64,000 bases of DNA. It comes from Rubrivirga sp. SAORIC476. GTDB taxonomy: Bacteria > Bacteroidota > Rhodothermia > Rhodothermales > Rubricoccaceae. The position numbers were made by a program, and so were the translations under genes. The notes under the pieces were generated by a model that saw only the letters and a list, made by a program, of their open reading frames with translations, was not told where the DNA came from and ran no database searches. The stretch spans positions 783,070 through 847,069 of the forward strand of contig NZ_MVOI01000003.1 in assembly GCF_002283555.1 (NCBI RefSeq), written 5' to 3'. This document shows positions 1-8,520 of this stretch, one piece after another (within the stretch, counting starts at the first letter, position 1; each line of letters starts with the position of its first letter).

Positions 1-50
1 GGTGCGCGGTGCCTTCGATCGGGTGCGCGGTGCCTTCGATCGGGTGCACG
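1..50. repeat. 21-bp tandem repeat, cut by the left window edge
   Basis: Two exact copies of a 21-bp unit beginning GGTGCGCGGTGCC lie at 1-21 and 22-42. A third, diverged and partial copy starts at 43. The array reaches the window edge, so its true length is unknown. It lies about 145 bp before the start of the PIG-L gene and probably in intergenic DNA. Confidence 0.75.
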
Positions 51-195
51 GCGTTTGACGAGAGAGGGCGGCGTCCGGCTTCCTCCGCCCGTTGGCAACG
101 CGGGCCTCACGACTCTCATTCCTCCGTTCCCCATCTGCCGCATGGATCGCTGCCCATGCCCCGGCGGTACGTTTCGGCGAACGACTTGCCTCCTC

Positions 196-2514
196 ATGCA
201 GACCTCGTCGACCTCTCGGCTCCGACTCGTCCCCGTCCTCGCGGCCCTCTTCGTGCTGATCGGTCCGGCCAGCGGGCAGTCGGCGCCGCCGCGCGGGCTG
301 GACGCGCCCGACCGGCCGCTGGTGGTGATGAACCTCGCCGCCCACCCGGACGACGAGGACGGCCTGACGATGGCCTACTACCGCGGCAACCAGGACGCGG
401 TGGTCTACTCGGTGATCTACACGCGCGGCGAGGGTGGCCAGAACGAGGCCGGGCCGGACCTCTACGAGCGGCTGGGGGCGATCCGCACGGCCGAGACCGA
501 GGCTGCGGCGCGCATCCTGGGCACGCGCGTCGTCTTCCTCGACCGGTTCGACTTCGGGTTCTCGAAGCACGCCGCGGAGGCGTTCACCGAGTGGAGCGGC
601 GGCCGGACGGGCTTCTGGCAGGCCATCGACCCCGCCGGCCTCGACGCCGAGGCGGGGCGGGACGCTCTCGTGGCCGACGTGGTGTACCAGATTCGGCGCC
701 TGAAGCCGGACGTGCTGTTTACCAACCACGACACCACGACGGCGTGGCCGAACGCCCAGCACGGGCACCACCAGGCGGTCGGCCTCTCGTCGTTCGAGGC
801 GTTCTCGCTCGCGGCCGACCCGACGTACCGGCCGGAGCAGTTGGAGGAGGACGGCGTCGACGTGTGGCAGCCGTCGCGGCTGTTCCTGCGCGTGGGCGGC
901 TTCTCGTCGGCGAATCCCGACGAGATCGACGTGACGGTGCCGGTCGGGGACGACTGCGCCGCGACGGCGGTCCGCCCGGCGGAGTCGTGCGCCGACCGCG
1001 CCGTGGCGGGCGTCTCGAAGCACGTCAGCCAGGGCTTCGACCTGTGGGCGCCGCGCTTCCGCCGGGAGACGACGACGTTCCGCCTGATCGCGTCGGCCGA
1101 GGGCGTGCCGCCGCTGCCCGCGGGCGCGACCGACCTCGCCGCGGGCCTCCGCCCCAACCCGACCGCCGCCGACCTTCCGCTGGCGACGCTGGTGGACAGC
1201 GGGCGCCTGCCGACGCTCGACCTCGGCGTCTCGTCGCCGACGGTCGTGCCCACGCAGTCGGTCTACGTGGACCTGGGCGCGCTCGCGCCGGGCCAGACGG
1301 TGACCGTGTACCCGCCGCCGGGCGCCCCCACGCAGGGCCTCTTCGCCGCCGAGCCCGTGACCGGGACCGCGGGCGCGGGCCGCCTCCGCGTGCCCGTGCC
1401 GTCCGGCACCACGCCGACGGCCCCGGCCTACCGGTCGCAGTACGGCACGTCGGTGGGGACCGCGCCGCTGCTCTACGCCGTCCGCGACGCCGCGGGCGCA
1501 CTGGTGGCAGGCGGCCGCCTGCCGGTCGAGATCGTGCCTCCGGCGACGGTGGACCTTTCCCCCGACCCTATCCGCCTCGTGCCGGGCGTCAACGAGATCC
1601 CGGTGCAGCTGACCGTCTTCGAGGCGCTCCGCGACACCGTCAACGTCGGCCTGACGCTCTACCGGGGCGACGCCGCGGTCGCCTTCGCGGTGCAGGGCAT
1701 CGCCGCGGCCGACGGGCAGGGCGTGTTCGAGATCGACCTGGGCGACGCTGCGCCGGGCGACTACCGCATCCAGGCCGCCGCGCAGACGAGCGGCTGCGGG
1801 CTGCCGTGGTTCATCGTCGAGCGCCCCGCGACCATCCTGCCGGACGTGGCCGTCGCGCCAGGCCTGCGGGTCGGCTTCGTGCGCAGCTATGACGGCACCA
1901 TGGCCGAGGCGCTGGCCGTCATGGGCGCCGACGTGGTGGACCTCGACAGCACGGCGCTCGCCGCGGGCGACTTTTCCGGCCTCCAGACCATCGTGGTCGA
2001 CATCCGGGCGATGCTGGAGCGGCCCGACCTCGTCGCTCACAAGGACCGTCTGCTGGCCTGGGTCGAGCGCGGCGGGCACCTCGTGGTCGGCTACCACAAG
2101 TCGTTCGAGTGGAACGACAACGACGGGCTGGCGCCGTACCCGCTCGTCCTCGGCCGCGACCGCGTGACCATGGAGGACGCCCCGGTGACGGTTCTCCTGC
2201 CCGACCACCCGCTCTTCCAGGCCCCCCATGCGCTCACCGAGGCGGACTGGGACGGCTGGGTCCAGGAGCGCGGCCTCTACTTCCCGTCCGAGGCCGACGC
2301 CCGCTACCAGCGCCTGCTGTCCGTCGGCGACGCAGGCGAGGCGCCGCTGACGACGGGCCTGCTGTTCGCCGAGGTCGGCCAGGGGACGTACGTCTACTCG
2401 CCGCTGGTGTGGTACCGCCAGCTGGCCGCCCTGACGCCGGGCGCGTGGCGGGCCTTCGCCGACCTCGTCTCGCTGCCGCTGACGGACGGCCGCGGCGCGG
2501 TGGGCGCGCGATGA
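196..2514 (+). CDS. Secreted PIG-L (LmbE-like) deacetylase family protein
   Basis: The product is 772 residues. The start at 196 is chosen because it begins a signal peptide (basic residues, then a hydrophobic stretch, ending near ASGQ at residues 25-28); frames further upstream code for no such sequence. The metal-binding signature AHPDDED at residues 49-55 is typical of the PIG-L/LmbE fold, which removes acetyl groups from N-acetyl sugars using zinc. A second His-rich motif, HGHHQAVG, around residue 190 fits the third metal ligand. The middle is beta-rich. The last 200 residues resemble a ThuA/glutamine-amidotransferase-like fold (GLRVGFVRSYDGT onward), an arrangement seen in other Bacteroidota PIG-L proteins. 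It probably acts on glycans or glycoconjugates in the periplasm or outside the cell. The substrate cannot be told from sequence. Confidence 0.88.
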   Translation: MQTSSTSRLRLVPVLAALFVLIGPASGQSAPPRGLDAPDRPLVVMNLAAHPDDEDGLTMAYYRGNQDAVVYSVIYTRGEGGQNEAGPDLYERLGAIRTAETEAAARILGTRVVFLDRFDFGFSKHAAEAFTEWSGGRTGFWQAIDPAGLDAEAGRDALVADVVYQIRRLKPDVLFTNHDTTTAWPNAQHGHHQAVGLSSFEAFSLAADPTYRPEQLEEDGVDVWQPSRLFLRVGGFSSANPDEIDVTVPVGDDCAATAVRPAESCADRAVAGVSKHVSQGFDLWAPRFRRETTTFRLIASAEGVPPLPAGATDLAAGLRPNPTAADLPLATLVDSGRLPTLDLGVSSPTVVPTQSVYVDLGALAPGQTVTVYPPPGAPTQGLFAAEPVTGTAGAGRLRVPVPSGTTPTAPAYRSQYGTSVGTAPLLYAVRDAAGALVAGGRLPVEIVPPATVDLSPDPIRLVPGVNEIPVQLTVFEALRDTVNVGLTLYRGDAAVAFAVQGIAAADGQGVFEIDLGDAAPGDYRIQAAAQTSGCGLPWFIVERPATILPDVAVAPGLRVGFVRSYDGTMAEALAVMGADVVDLDSTALAAGDFSGLQTIVVDIRAMLERPDLVAHKDRLLAWVERGGHLVVGYHKSFEWNDNDGLAPYPLVLGRDRVTMEDAPVTVLLPDHPLFQAPHALTEADWDGWVQERGLYFPSEADARYQRLLSVGDAGEAPLTTGLLFAEVGQGTYVYSPLVWYRQLAALTPGAWRAFADLVSLPLTDGRGAVGAR

Positions 2515-2975
2515 CATCCAGGCGCCGCTAAAATATTAGCGCCCGCTCGTAACCCGCGGGCGGTCGCCTCCGTGTAGGGAGCACTTCACGCCCTCCCCCC
2601 GGGCATTTCGCCAGGCTCCCGAGGCCCGTCCGATGACGCGCCCGAGCCCCCGTTTCCGACGGCTCGTGCCGCAGTCTGGAGACGTGCGTCCCTGCGGCAC
2701 CTCGCTCCCCGGAGTCATGTTCAGCACCCCGATCCCCCGCTCCTCGATCCTCGACTCGCCGATGCGCCACTGCAGCCGCGAGCGCCGCCGCCTGGCCCAC
2801 GCCACGCGCCCGAGCCCCTCCCCTCTCGGCCACGGCACGCGGACGCCCCGCTCCGCCCGAATGGCACAGTCAGGCCGGCGCACCACGCCGACGACGTAGT
2901 TCTCTCGCAAACGCCTCCAGACAGGGGGAGGGGCCCGGAGCATGACTAGTCTCCGGTGCCCGTCCCCTTGCTGCG
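2515..2975. other. Gene-free interval with an AT-rich hairpin
   Basis: This stretch of 461 bases holds no convincing gene. Small open frames exist on both strands but have no family features and overlap each other. Just after the PIG-L stop is a perfect 16-base hairpin, CGCTAAAATATTAGCG, at 2526-2541 (6-bp stem), notable in such GC-rich DNA. It could be a terminator without a T-run or a promoter-region dyad. Nothing else is recognised. Confidence 0.6.
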
Positions 2976-4004
2976 TTGACCGCCCTCCGTCCCCCCGCCC
3001 GCTACGACACCGCCCGCCTCGACAGCTACGTGCCCCAGACCGACGGGCAGGCCGAGGCGCGCGACAAGGCCCGGTCGTTCGTCCGCCTCGTCCGCATCCG
3101 CGAGGGGCGGCCGTCGTGGATGCGCCTCTTCAAGCGCGACGACGGGCTGCGCGGCGGCCTCTACCTCGTCGGGCCGGTCGGGACGGGCAAGACGCACCTG
3201 CTGGCGTCGATCTTCCACGCGCTGAACAGCCCCGAGGACGGGTCGAAGCCGGTGCCGTGCGCCTACACCCACTCGTCGGCGCTGCTGCGGGCGCAGGAGC
3301 CGCCGGAGGCCTACGCCGACCGCATCGCCGAACAGGCGCGCGTGCTGTGCCTGGACGAGGTGGAGTTGGACGACCCCGCCGGGGAGGTCCGCCTGATCGC
3401 GGTGCTGAAGGCGCTCCGCGAGCGCGGCGTGACGCTGGCGGCGACCTCCAATGCCGAGCCCGAGAACTTCGTCTCGGCGCGGCAGGGCCGGGAGCGGCTG
3501 GAGCGGTTCATCTCGGAGGAGTTCGCGGCGCAGTACCACGTCGTGTTCGTCGGCGGCGACGACTTTCGGCAGCGGCTCGACAAGGAGGGCCAGGCGTGGG
3601 TGGGCGACGCCGAGGCCACGCGGGCGGCGATGCGGACGGCCTACGACGCGGCCCCCGAGCCCAAGCGCTGGCTCGGGTTCGACGAACTGATCCGCCTGAC
3701 GACCGAGGTGGAGCGGACGCGCCTGACCGAGCACCTGGCCGAGGCCCGCGCCCTCTTCCTCGACGGCATCGACGTGACCGACACCGACGACGCCCTGCGC
3801 CTGCTCCGCGTCGCCGACGACCTGTACGGCCTTCCGTCCCCGCCGACGCTCTACTTCACGTCCGCGACCGCCCCGGCGGACTGGTTCGCGGCGGACGGGC
3901 GGCGCGGCATCGAGGCGGCCATCGCAGAGAAGTTCACCCGGACGACGAGCCGCCTGACGGCACTCGCGGAGGTGACGCACGTCGGGGAGGCGGCGCATCG
4001 GTAG
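2976..4004 (+). CDS. zapE: AFG1/ZapE-family AAA ATPase
   Basis: A 342-residue P-loop ATPase. Walker A is GPVGTGKT at residues 66-73, and Walker B is the VLCLDEVELDD segment near residue 126. The sensor-like TSNAEP that follows matches the AFG1/ZapE family. In proteobacteria ZapE acts at the division ring, and in mitochondria AFG1 is linked to protein quality control. Which role applies here is unknown. The chosen start is TTG at 2976, since no in-frame ATG lies upstream; the ATG at 2942 is out of frame. The family's usual length is about 350-370 residues, so the protein looks complete. The next gene is 132 bp downstream on the same strand, with a small hairpin between. Confidence 0.85.
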   Translation: MTALRPPARYDTARLDSYVPQTDGQAEARDKARSFVRLVRIREGRPSWMRLFKRDDGLRGGLYLVGPVGTGKTHLLASIFHALNSPEDGSKPVPCAYTHSSALLRAQEPPEAYADRIAEQARVLCLDEVELDDPAGEVRLIAVLKALRERGVTLAATSNAEPENFVSARQGRERLERFISEEFAAQYHVVFVGGDDFRQRLDKEGQAWVGDAEATRAAMRTAYDAAPEPKRWLGFDELIRLTTEVERTRLTEHLAEARALFLDGIDVTDTDDALRLLRVADDLYGLPSPPTLYFTSATAPADWFAADGRRGIEAAIAEKFTRTTSRLTALAEVTHVGEAAHR

Positions 4005-4025
4005 GTCGGGGAGGCGGTAGGACGT

Positions 4026-4046
4026 GGGCAGATCGGTGACCTGCCC
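4026..4046 (+). terminator. Possible hairpin terminator after the ZapE-like gene
   Basis: The arms GGGCAG (4026-4031) and CTGCCC (4041-4046) are complementary with a 9-base loop, 22 bp after the stop. No T-run follows, so intrinsic termination is uncertain. Confidence 0.3.
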
Positions 4047-4136
4047 CACCTCGGCCCTTCTCCGGAGCGTGCCCGCCAGCCTCCCCCCGAACCCCGCCCG
4101 CGGCCCGGCGTCCATCCCGCCCCGCTCTCCCCTGGC

Positions 4137-5789
4137 ATGGCCGACGCCCCGAAGAACCCCGTCCTCCTCTGCGTCGACGACGACCCGGACGTGCTGCGCG
4201 CCGTCGCACGCGACCTCCGCCGCCACTACGGCGAGCAGTACCGCGTCCTCCGCGCCGACTCGGGCGCCGAGGCACTCGACGCCGTCCGCGAGTTGGTCCA
4301 GCGCAACGAGCCGCTCGCCCTCGTTCTCTCCGACCAGCGGATGCCCCAGATGGACGGCGTCGGCCTGCTGGCGCAGGTCGCGCAGGTCTCCCCGGCCACC
4401 AAACGCGTCCTTCTGACGGCCTACGCCGACACCGACGCGGCCATCTCGGCCATCAACGACAGCCGCGTCGACTACTACCTCCTCAAGCCCTGGGACCCGC
4501 CCGAGGAGACCCTCTACCCGACCCTCGACGACCTCCTCGCGGACTGGAAGAACGCCTACCGGCCCGGCTACGGCGGCCTCCGGCTCATCGGCGACCGCTG
4601 GAGCGCCGAGGGGCACCGGCTCCGCGACTACCTCTCGCGCAACAACGTCCCGTACCGGTTCGAGGACGTGGAGCGCGACGAGGACGCCCGCGCGACGGCC
4701 GAGGGCGCTGCGCTCCCGCTCGTGATCCTGGAGGACGGCACGCGCCTGGAAGCCCCCGAGCCCCGCGACGTGGCGGCCCGCATCGGGATCCGCCAGGAGG
4801 CCGAGCGCGAGTTCTACGACCTCGCCATCGTCGGCGGCGGCCCGGCCGGGCTGGCGTCGGCGGTGTACGGGGCGAGCGAGGGGCTCAAGACGGTGCTCCT
4901 CGAGCGGGAGGCGCCGGGCGGGCAGGCGGGCACGTCGAGCCGCATCGAGAACTACCTCGGCTTCCCCGCCGGGCTCTCCGGGGCCGACCTCGCGCGCCGC
5001 GGCGTCGCCCAGGCGGAGCGGTTCGGGGTCGAGATCCTCTCTCCCATCGAGGTCACGAGCGTCCGCGTGGACGGGCCGTACAAGATCCTGACTCTGGACG
5101 ACGGCCGCGAGCTGTCGTGCCACGCGCTGATGCTGGCGACCGGCGTGGACTGGCGCAAGCTGCCCGCCGACGGCGCCGAGGCGCTCGAAGGCAAGGGCGT
5201 GTTCTACGGCGCGACCATGTCCGAGGCGATCGGGTGCGAGGGCGAGCACGTGCTGGTCGTGGGCGCGGGCAACTCGGCCGGGCAGGGGGCGCTCCACTTC
5301 GCCAACTACGCCGACCGCGTCTCCATCATCGTCCGCGGCGACGACCTCGCGAAGAGCATGAGCCAGTACCTCGTCGACCGCATCGAGGCGCACCCGAGCA
5401 TCGACGTGCGCCTGAACACCGAGGCGACGGCGTGCACCGGCGACGACCACCTGGAGTGCGTCACGCTGACCGAGCGCGGCACCGGCGAGGCGGAGAGCGT
5501 CACGTCGAGCTACCTGTTCGTGTTCATCGGCGCCGCGCCGGACACCGACTGGCTGCCGGAGGCCGTCGCGCGGGACCGCAAGGGCTTCGTCCGGACCGGC
5601 CCCGACCTCACCGAGGCGGACCTGGCCGACTGGCCGCTGGAGCGAGACCCGTATCTGCTGGAGGCCAGCGTCCCGGGCGTCTTCGTCGCCGGCGACGTCC
5701 GCGCCGACTCGGTGAAGCGGGTCGCCTCGGCGGTGGGCGAGGGCTCCGTGGCCGTCGCGTTCGTTCACCAGCACCTCGCGTCGCTCTAG
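4137..5789 (+). CDS. Response-regulator receiver fused to a thioredoxin-reductase-like flavoprotein
   Basis: A 550-residue, three-part protein. Residues 8-125 are a REC domain with acidic D14-D16, phospho-acceptor D66 in SDQRMP, T94 and K117. Residues 145-220 look like a glutaredoxin/thioredoxin-fold linker without a CxxC pair. Residues 228-550 are a class II pyridine-nucleotide-disulfide reductase fold with an FAD-binding GGGPAG at 233-238, an NAD(P)H-binding GAGNSAG at 376-382 and a second FAD motif, VFVAGD, at 515-520. The redox-active CATC of true thioredoxin reductase is replaced by GATM at 358-361, so it cannot reduce thioredoxin by the normal route. Related REC-flavoprotein fusions occur in other bacteria. 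The arrangement suggests phosphorylation-controlled NAD(P)H oxidation or redox sensing, with electrons passed to an unknown partner. No histidine kinase is adjacent. Confidence 0.85.
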   Translation: MADAPKNPVLLCVDDDPDVLRAVARDLRRHYGEQYRVLRADSGAEALDAVRELVQRNEPLALVLSDQRMPQMDGVGLLAQVAQVSPATKRVLLTAYADTDAAISAINDSRVDYYLLKPWDPPEETLYPTLDDLLADWKNAYRPGYGGLRLIGDRWSAEGHRLRDYLSRNNVPYRFEDVERDEDARATAEGAALPLVILEDGTRLEAPEPRDVAARIGIRQEAEREFYDLAIVGGGPAGLASAVYGASEGLKTVLLEREAPGGQAGTSSRIENYLGFPAGLSGADLARRGVAQAERFGVEILSPIEVTSVRVDGPYKILTLDDGRELSCHALMLATGVDWRKLPADGAEALEGKGVFYGATMSEAIGCEGEHVLVVGAGNSAGQGALHFANYADRVSIIVRGDDLAKSMSQYLVDRIEAHPSIDVRLNTEATACTGDDHLECVTLTERGTGEAESVTSSYLFVFIGAAPDTDWLPEAVARDRKGFVRTGPDLTEADLADWPLERDPYLLEASVPGVFVAGDVRADSVKRVASAVGEGSVAVAFVHQHLASL

Positions 5790-5853
5790 GTACCCGGCAC
5801 GGCCCCCGCCTGGCCGCCGTCCTCAGCTCCCCCGCCTCCCGCTCCCTCGCCCC

Positions 5854-6786
5854 ATGCTCCTCGGCCTCCACCACGTCACCGCCATCTGCGGGCCCGCGCA
5901 GGCGAACGTCGACGCGTACGCGGGTGCGCTCGGGCTGCGGCTCGTCAAGCAGACCGTCAACTTCGACGACCCCGGCACCTACCACCTCTACTATGCCGAC
6001 GGCGACGCCCGGCCGGGCTCGGTGCTGACGGTCTTCCCCTGGCCCGCCGACGGCCTGCGCGGGCAGATCGGCGCCGGGCAGGCGACGGCGACGGCCTACG
6101 CGGTCGCCCCCGGCGCGTTGTCGCGGTGGCTCGATCGCCTCCCCGGCGCCCCCTTCGAGGTGGCGATGCCGACGGTCCGCTTCGGGCAGAGCGTGCTCAC
6201 CCTCCGCGACGCCGACGGGCTGGTGATCGAGTTGATCGAGACCGACGACGCCAGCGGCGCCTGGGCTGACGGGCCGGTCCCCGAGGCGATGGCGCTCGGT
6301 GCGTTCCACAGCGTCACGCTCTGCTCCCGCGACCCCGACGCCACCGCCCACGTCCTCACCGAGGCTTACGGCTACGCCGAGCACGGCCAGGAGGGCGACC
6401 GCCTCCGCCTCGTCAACCCCGCCGCCGACCGCGCCCGGTTCGTGGACCTGTTCTGCTCGCCGCAGATGCCGACCGGCCGGATGGGCATCGGGACCGTCCA
6501 CCACGTCGCCTTCCGCGCGCCCGACGATGAGGCCGAGTTGTCAGTCCGCGAGACGCTCCTGTCGATGGGCCTCCGCCCGACGCCCCAGATCGACCGGCGG
6601 TACTTCCACTCGGTCTACACCCGCGAGCCGGGCGGCATCCTGTTCGAGATCGCCACCGACCCACCGGGGTTCGCGGTCGACGAGTCGGCGGACGCACTCG
6701 GCCACGCGCTCCAGTTGCCGCCCCAGTATGAGCCCCAGCGGGCCGCCATCGAGGCCCGCCTGACGCCCCTCCGCCTGCCCGCCTGA
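5854..6786 (+). CDS. VOC-family ring-cleaving dioxygenase / glyoxalase-like protein
   Basis: A 310-residue protein with two vicinal-oxygen-chelate repeats. It begins LLGLHHVTAICG, the typical start of the MhqO/MhqA-like group, with metal-ligand candidates HHVT near residue 6 and VHHVAF near residue 214, and a Glu near the C-terminal IEIATDPPG-type segment (here FEIATDPPG). Family members open aromatic rings such as hydroquinones or catechols, or detoxify quinones and electrophiles, using Fe2+. It follows the REC-flavoprotein gene by 64 bp on the same strand, so the two may be co-transcribed. A role in quinone or redox stress would fit both, but that is inference. The exact substrate is unknown. 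Confidence 0.85.
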   Translation: MLLGLHHVTAICGPAQANVDAYAGALGLRLVKQTVNFDDPGTYHLYYADGDARPGSVLTVFPWPADGLRGQIGAGQATATAYAVAPGALSRWLDRLPGAPFEVAMPTVRFGQSVLTLRDADGLVIELIETDDASGAWADGPVPEAMALGAFHSVTLCSRDPDATAHVLTEAYGYAEHGQEGDRLRLVNPAADRARFVDLFCSPQMPTGRMGIGTVHHVAFRAPDDEAELSVRETLLSMGLRPTPQIDRRYFHSVYTREPGGILFEIATDPPGFAVDESADALGHALQLPPQYEPQRAAIEARLTPLRLPA

Positions 6787-7157
6787 CGGTGCGCTCGCTC
6801 CTCGCGTCCCATTGCGAGGGAGATCCCGCCCACCTCGGGCCCGAGGTGGACACGGTCGCAGGCTCGCTGTCGCGTCCTGCGCCGTCGGTGAGGTGTGGGG
6901 ACGGTCGTGAGCGGTTGCGGACGATGGGCCGGATCGGAATCCCGCTCTTGAGGATCGAACGCCACCGCGCCAGTGGACCGAGGACCGGCGGAGCGCGTCG
7001 CGCGAGGGCAGAGCAGCGGTAGAAGGTCGCCGTGGGGCCGCGCTCGGCCGGTTTCCCGATCCAGCGCGCCTGCCCCGCGCGTGCAGGTGTGAGCCGCTTT
7101 CGCGGAAGGGTTCGTTTCAGGAGGCACACCCTCGCTCTGCCACTGCTCGCGTCCGCC
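6787..7157. other. Gene-free interval carrying one dispersed palindrome
   Basis: These 371 bases lack a credible gene; the short open frames show no family features. Its only clear structure is the perfect 20-bp palindrome at 6830-6849. The right part should contain the promoter of the HAF-repeat gene, but no clear motif stands out. Confidence 0.6.
6830..6849. repeat. Dispersed palindrome, copy 1
   Basis: A perfect palindrome, CCACCTCGGGCCCGAGGTGG, 43 bp after the stop of the VOC gene. It belongs to the intergenic family CCGCCTCGGNNCCGAGGCGG found at many 3' ends in this window. It can fold as a hairpin but has no T-run. Confidence 0.75.
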
Positions 7158-8447
7158 ATGCTGTGCCGTCTGCTCGCCCTCTCCCTCCTCACAGGCCTGA
7201 CCGTCCAGGCGCAGTCCCTCGAATGGGTCGGAGACGGCGCGCTCGTCGAGGCGGTGTCGGCGGACGGATCGGTCGCCATGGGACGGCTCACGTCTCCCGC
7301 TCAAGCCTTCCGCTGGACGGCGGCGGGGCTGGAGCTGCTCGGGAATCCGCCAGGCGCGTTCACGAGCCGCGCGCTGGATGCCTCGGCCGACGGCTCCGTT
7401 CTGGTGGGGGCCGCGCAGCTCACCGCGACGGGGGGAAGCGACGCCTTCCGGTGGACCGAGGGGAACTATCAACTCCTCGGCCTCCCCAACGGCACCGCCT
7501 CCAGCGTCTCCGCCGACGGAACCGTGGTCGCGGGTCAGGCCCTGTTCGACGGCCGCGGTCGGGCGACACGCTGGGTCGGGGAGACGGCGGCCAGCCTCGG
7601 GACCCTCGGCGGCGACTTCAGCTCGGCCACAGGCCTCTCTGCCGACGGGTCCGTCGTGGTCGGCGGCGCGTTCGACATCACCGGGACCCTCCGCCCGTTC
7701 CGCTGGGAGAACGGTAGCATGATCGACCTCAGAACGCTCGGCGGGACGGGGCTCGCTCGCGCCTACGCCGTCTCGTCGGACGGGCGGGTCGTCGTCGGCT
7801 CGGCGCCCGATGCCTCTGAACGGGTGCGCGCCTTTCGCTGGGAGGCGGGCAGCATGGTCGACCTCGGCCCGGCGCCGGGCTACCCCGACGGCGAGTACCT
7901 CGCCGTCGATGTCTCGGCCGACGGCTCGGTCATCGCGGGGTCCTACGGAGGGGCTGACGGCGTCGAGCGCGCGATCGTGTGGCAGCAGAGCGTGGGGTGG
8001 CGCCCCCTCCGCGACCTGCTGACGGACGCCGGGCTGGACGTGAGCGGCTGGACGTTCGCCGGCATCACAGGCATCTCGGACGACGGGTTGGTGTTCGGCG
8101 GCCAGGGGCGGAACCCGTCCGGTGTGTTCGGGGGCTGGGTCGCCTCGCTCCGACCGTCCACCCCGGCCGAGCCCGCGCCCGCGCGGGCGTCGCCACGCCT
8201 TACGGTCGGCCCGAACCCCATGACGACGGCGGGGGCCGTTCGCCTGACCGTCCCCCAGGCGGGCCCGGTGCAGGTCCGGGTGGTCGACCTGCTGGGGCGC
8301 ACGGTCTCGGTCGTCCTCGACGGCGCGGTGGCAGCGGGTGACCACGCCCTCTCGCTCCACACGTCTGGACTCGCCCAGGGAGTCTATCTCATCCGCGTCG
8401 AGAGCCCGGGCGGCGTCCTCGTTCGCCCGTTCGTCCTCGCTCGCTAG
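7158..8447 (+). CDS. Secreted HAF-repeat protein with T9SS-type C-terminal domain
   Basis: A 429-residue exported protein. The start at 7158 gives a signal peptide (MLCRLLALSLLTGLTVQAQ). The body is made of HAF-type extracellular repeats built on S-A/S-D-G-S-V-x-V-G followed by A/PFRW and a short strand, about seven to eight copies between residues 30 and 330; such repeats are expected to form a beta-propeller-like fold. The last 80 residues (PNPMTTAG, VVDLLGRTV, GVYLIRVE) match a type A-like sorting domain that directs export by the type IX system. It is probably cell-surface or released, with no enzymatic motif seen. The next gene shares the same HAF module, suggesting local duplication. 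Confidence 0.85.
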   Translation: MLCRLLALSLLTGLTVQAQSLEWVGDGALVEAVSADGSVAMGRLTSPAQAFRWTAAGLELLGNPPGAFTSRALDASADGSVLVGAAQLTATGGSDAFRWTEGNYQLLGLPNGTASSVSADGTVVAGQALFDGRGRATRWVGETAASLGTLGGDFSSATGLSADGSVVVGGAFDITGTLRPFRWENGSMIDLRTLGGTGLARAYAVSSDGRVVVGSAPDASERVRAFRWEAGSMVDLGPAPGYPDGEYLAVDVSADGSVIAGSYGGADGVERAIVWQQSVGWRPLRDLLTDAGLDVSGWTFAGITGISDDGLVFGGQGRNPSGVFGGWVASLRPSTPAEPAPARASPRLTVGPNPMTTAGAVRLTVPQAGPVQVRVVDLLGRTVSVVLDGAVAAGDHALSLHTSGLAQGVYLIRVESPGGVLVRPFVLAR

Positions 8448-8520
8448 GGTGCGGCGTGAGCCGGTCGGGCGGCAGAGTTCGTTTGACTCTTCGACCTCCG
8501 ACTGCACCGCCTGCGTCCTC

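Noticed and set aside
2942-4039. An ATG-started open frame overlapping the ZapE-like gene
   Set aside because: It is in another frame without the P-loop motifs, and Arg-rich. The TTG-started frame encodes the conserved protein.
2946-5774. A 942-codon open frame on minus
   Set aside because: It is antisense to the ZapE-like and REC-flavoprotein genes, which have clear motifs.
6789-7022. A small 77-codon open frame after the VOC gene
   Set aside because: It spans a dispersed palindrome, has no recognisable features and no leader pattern.
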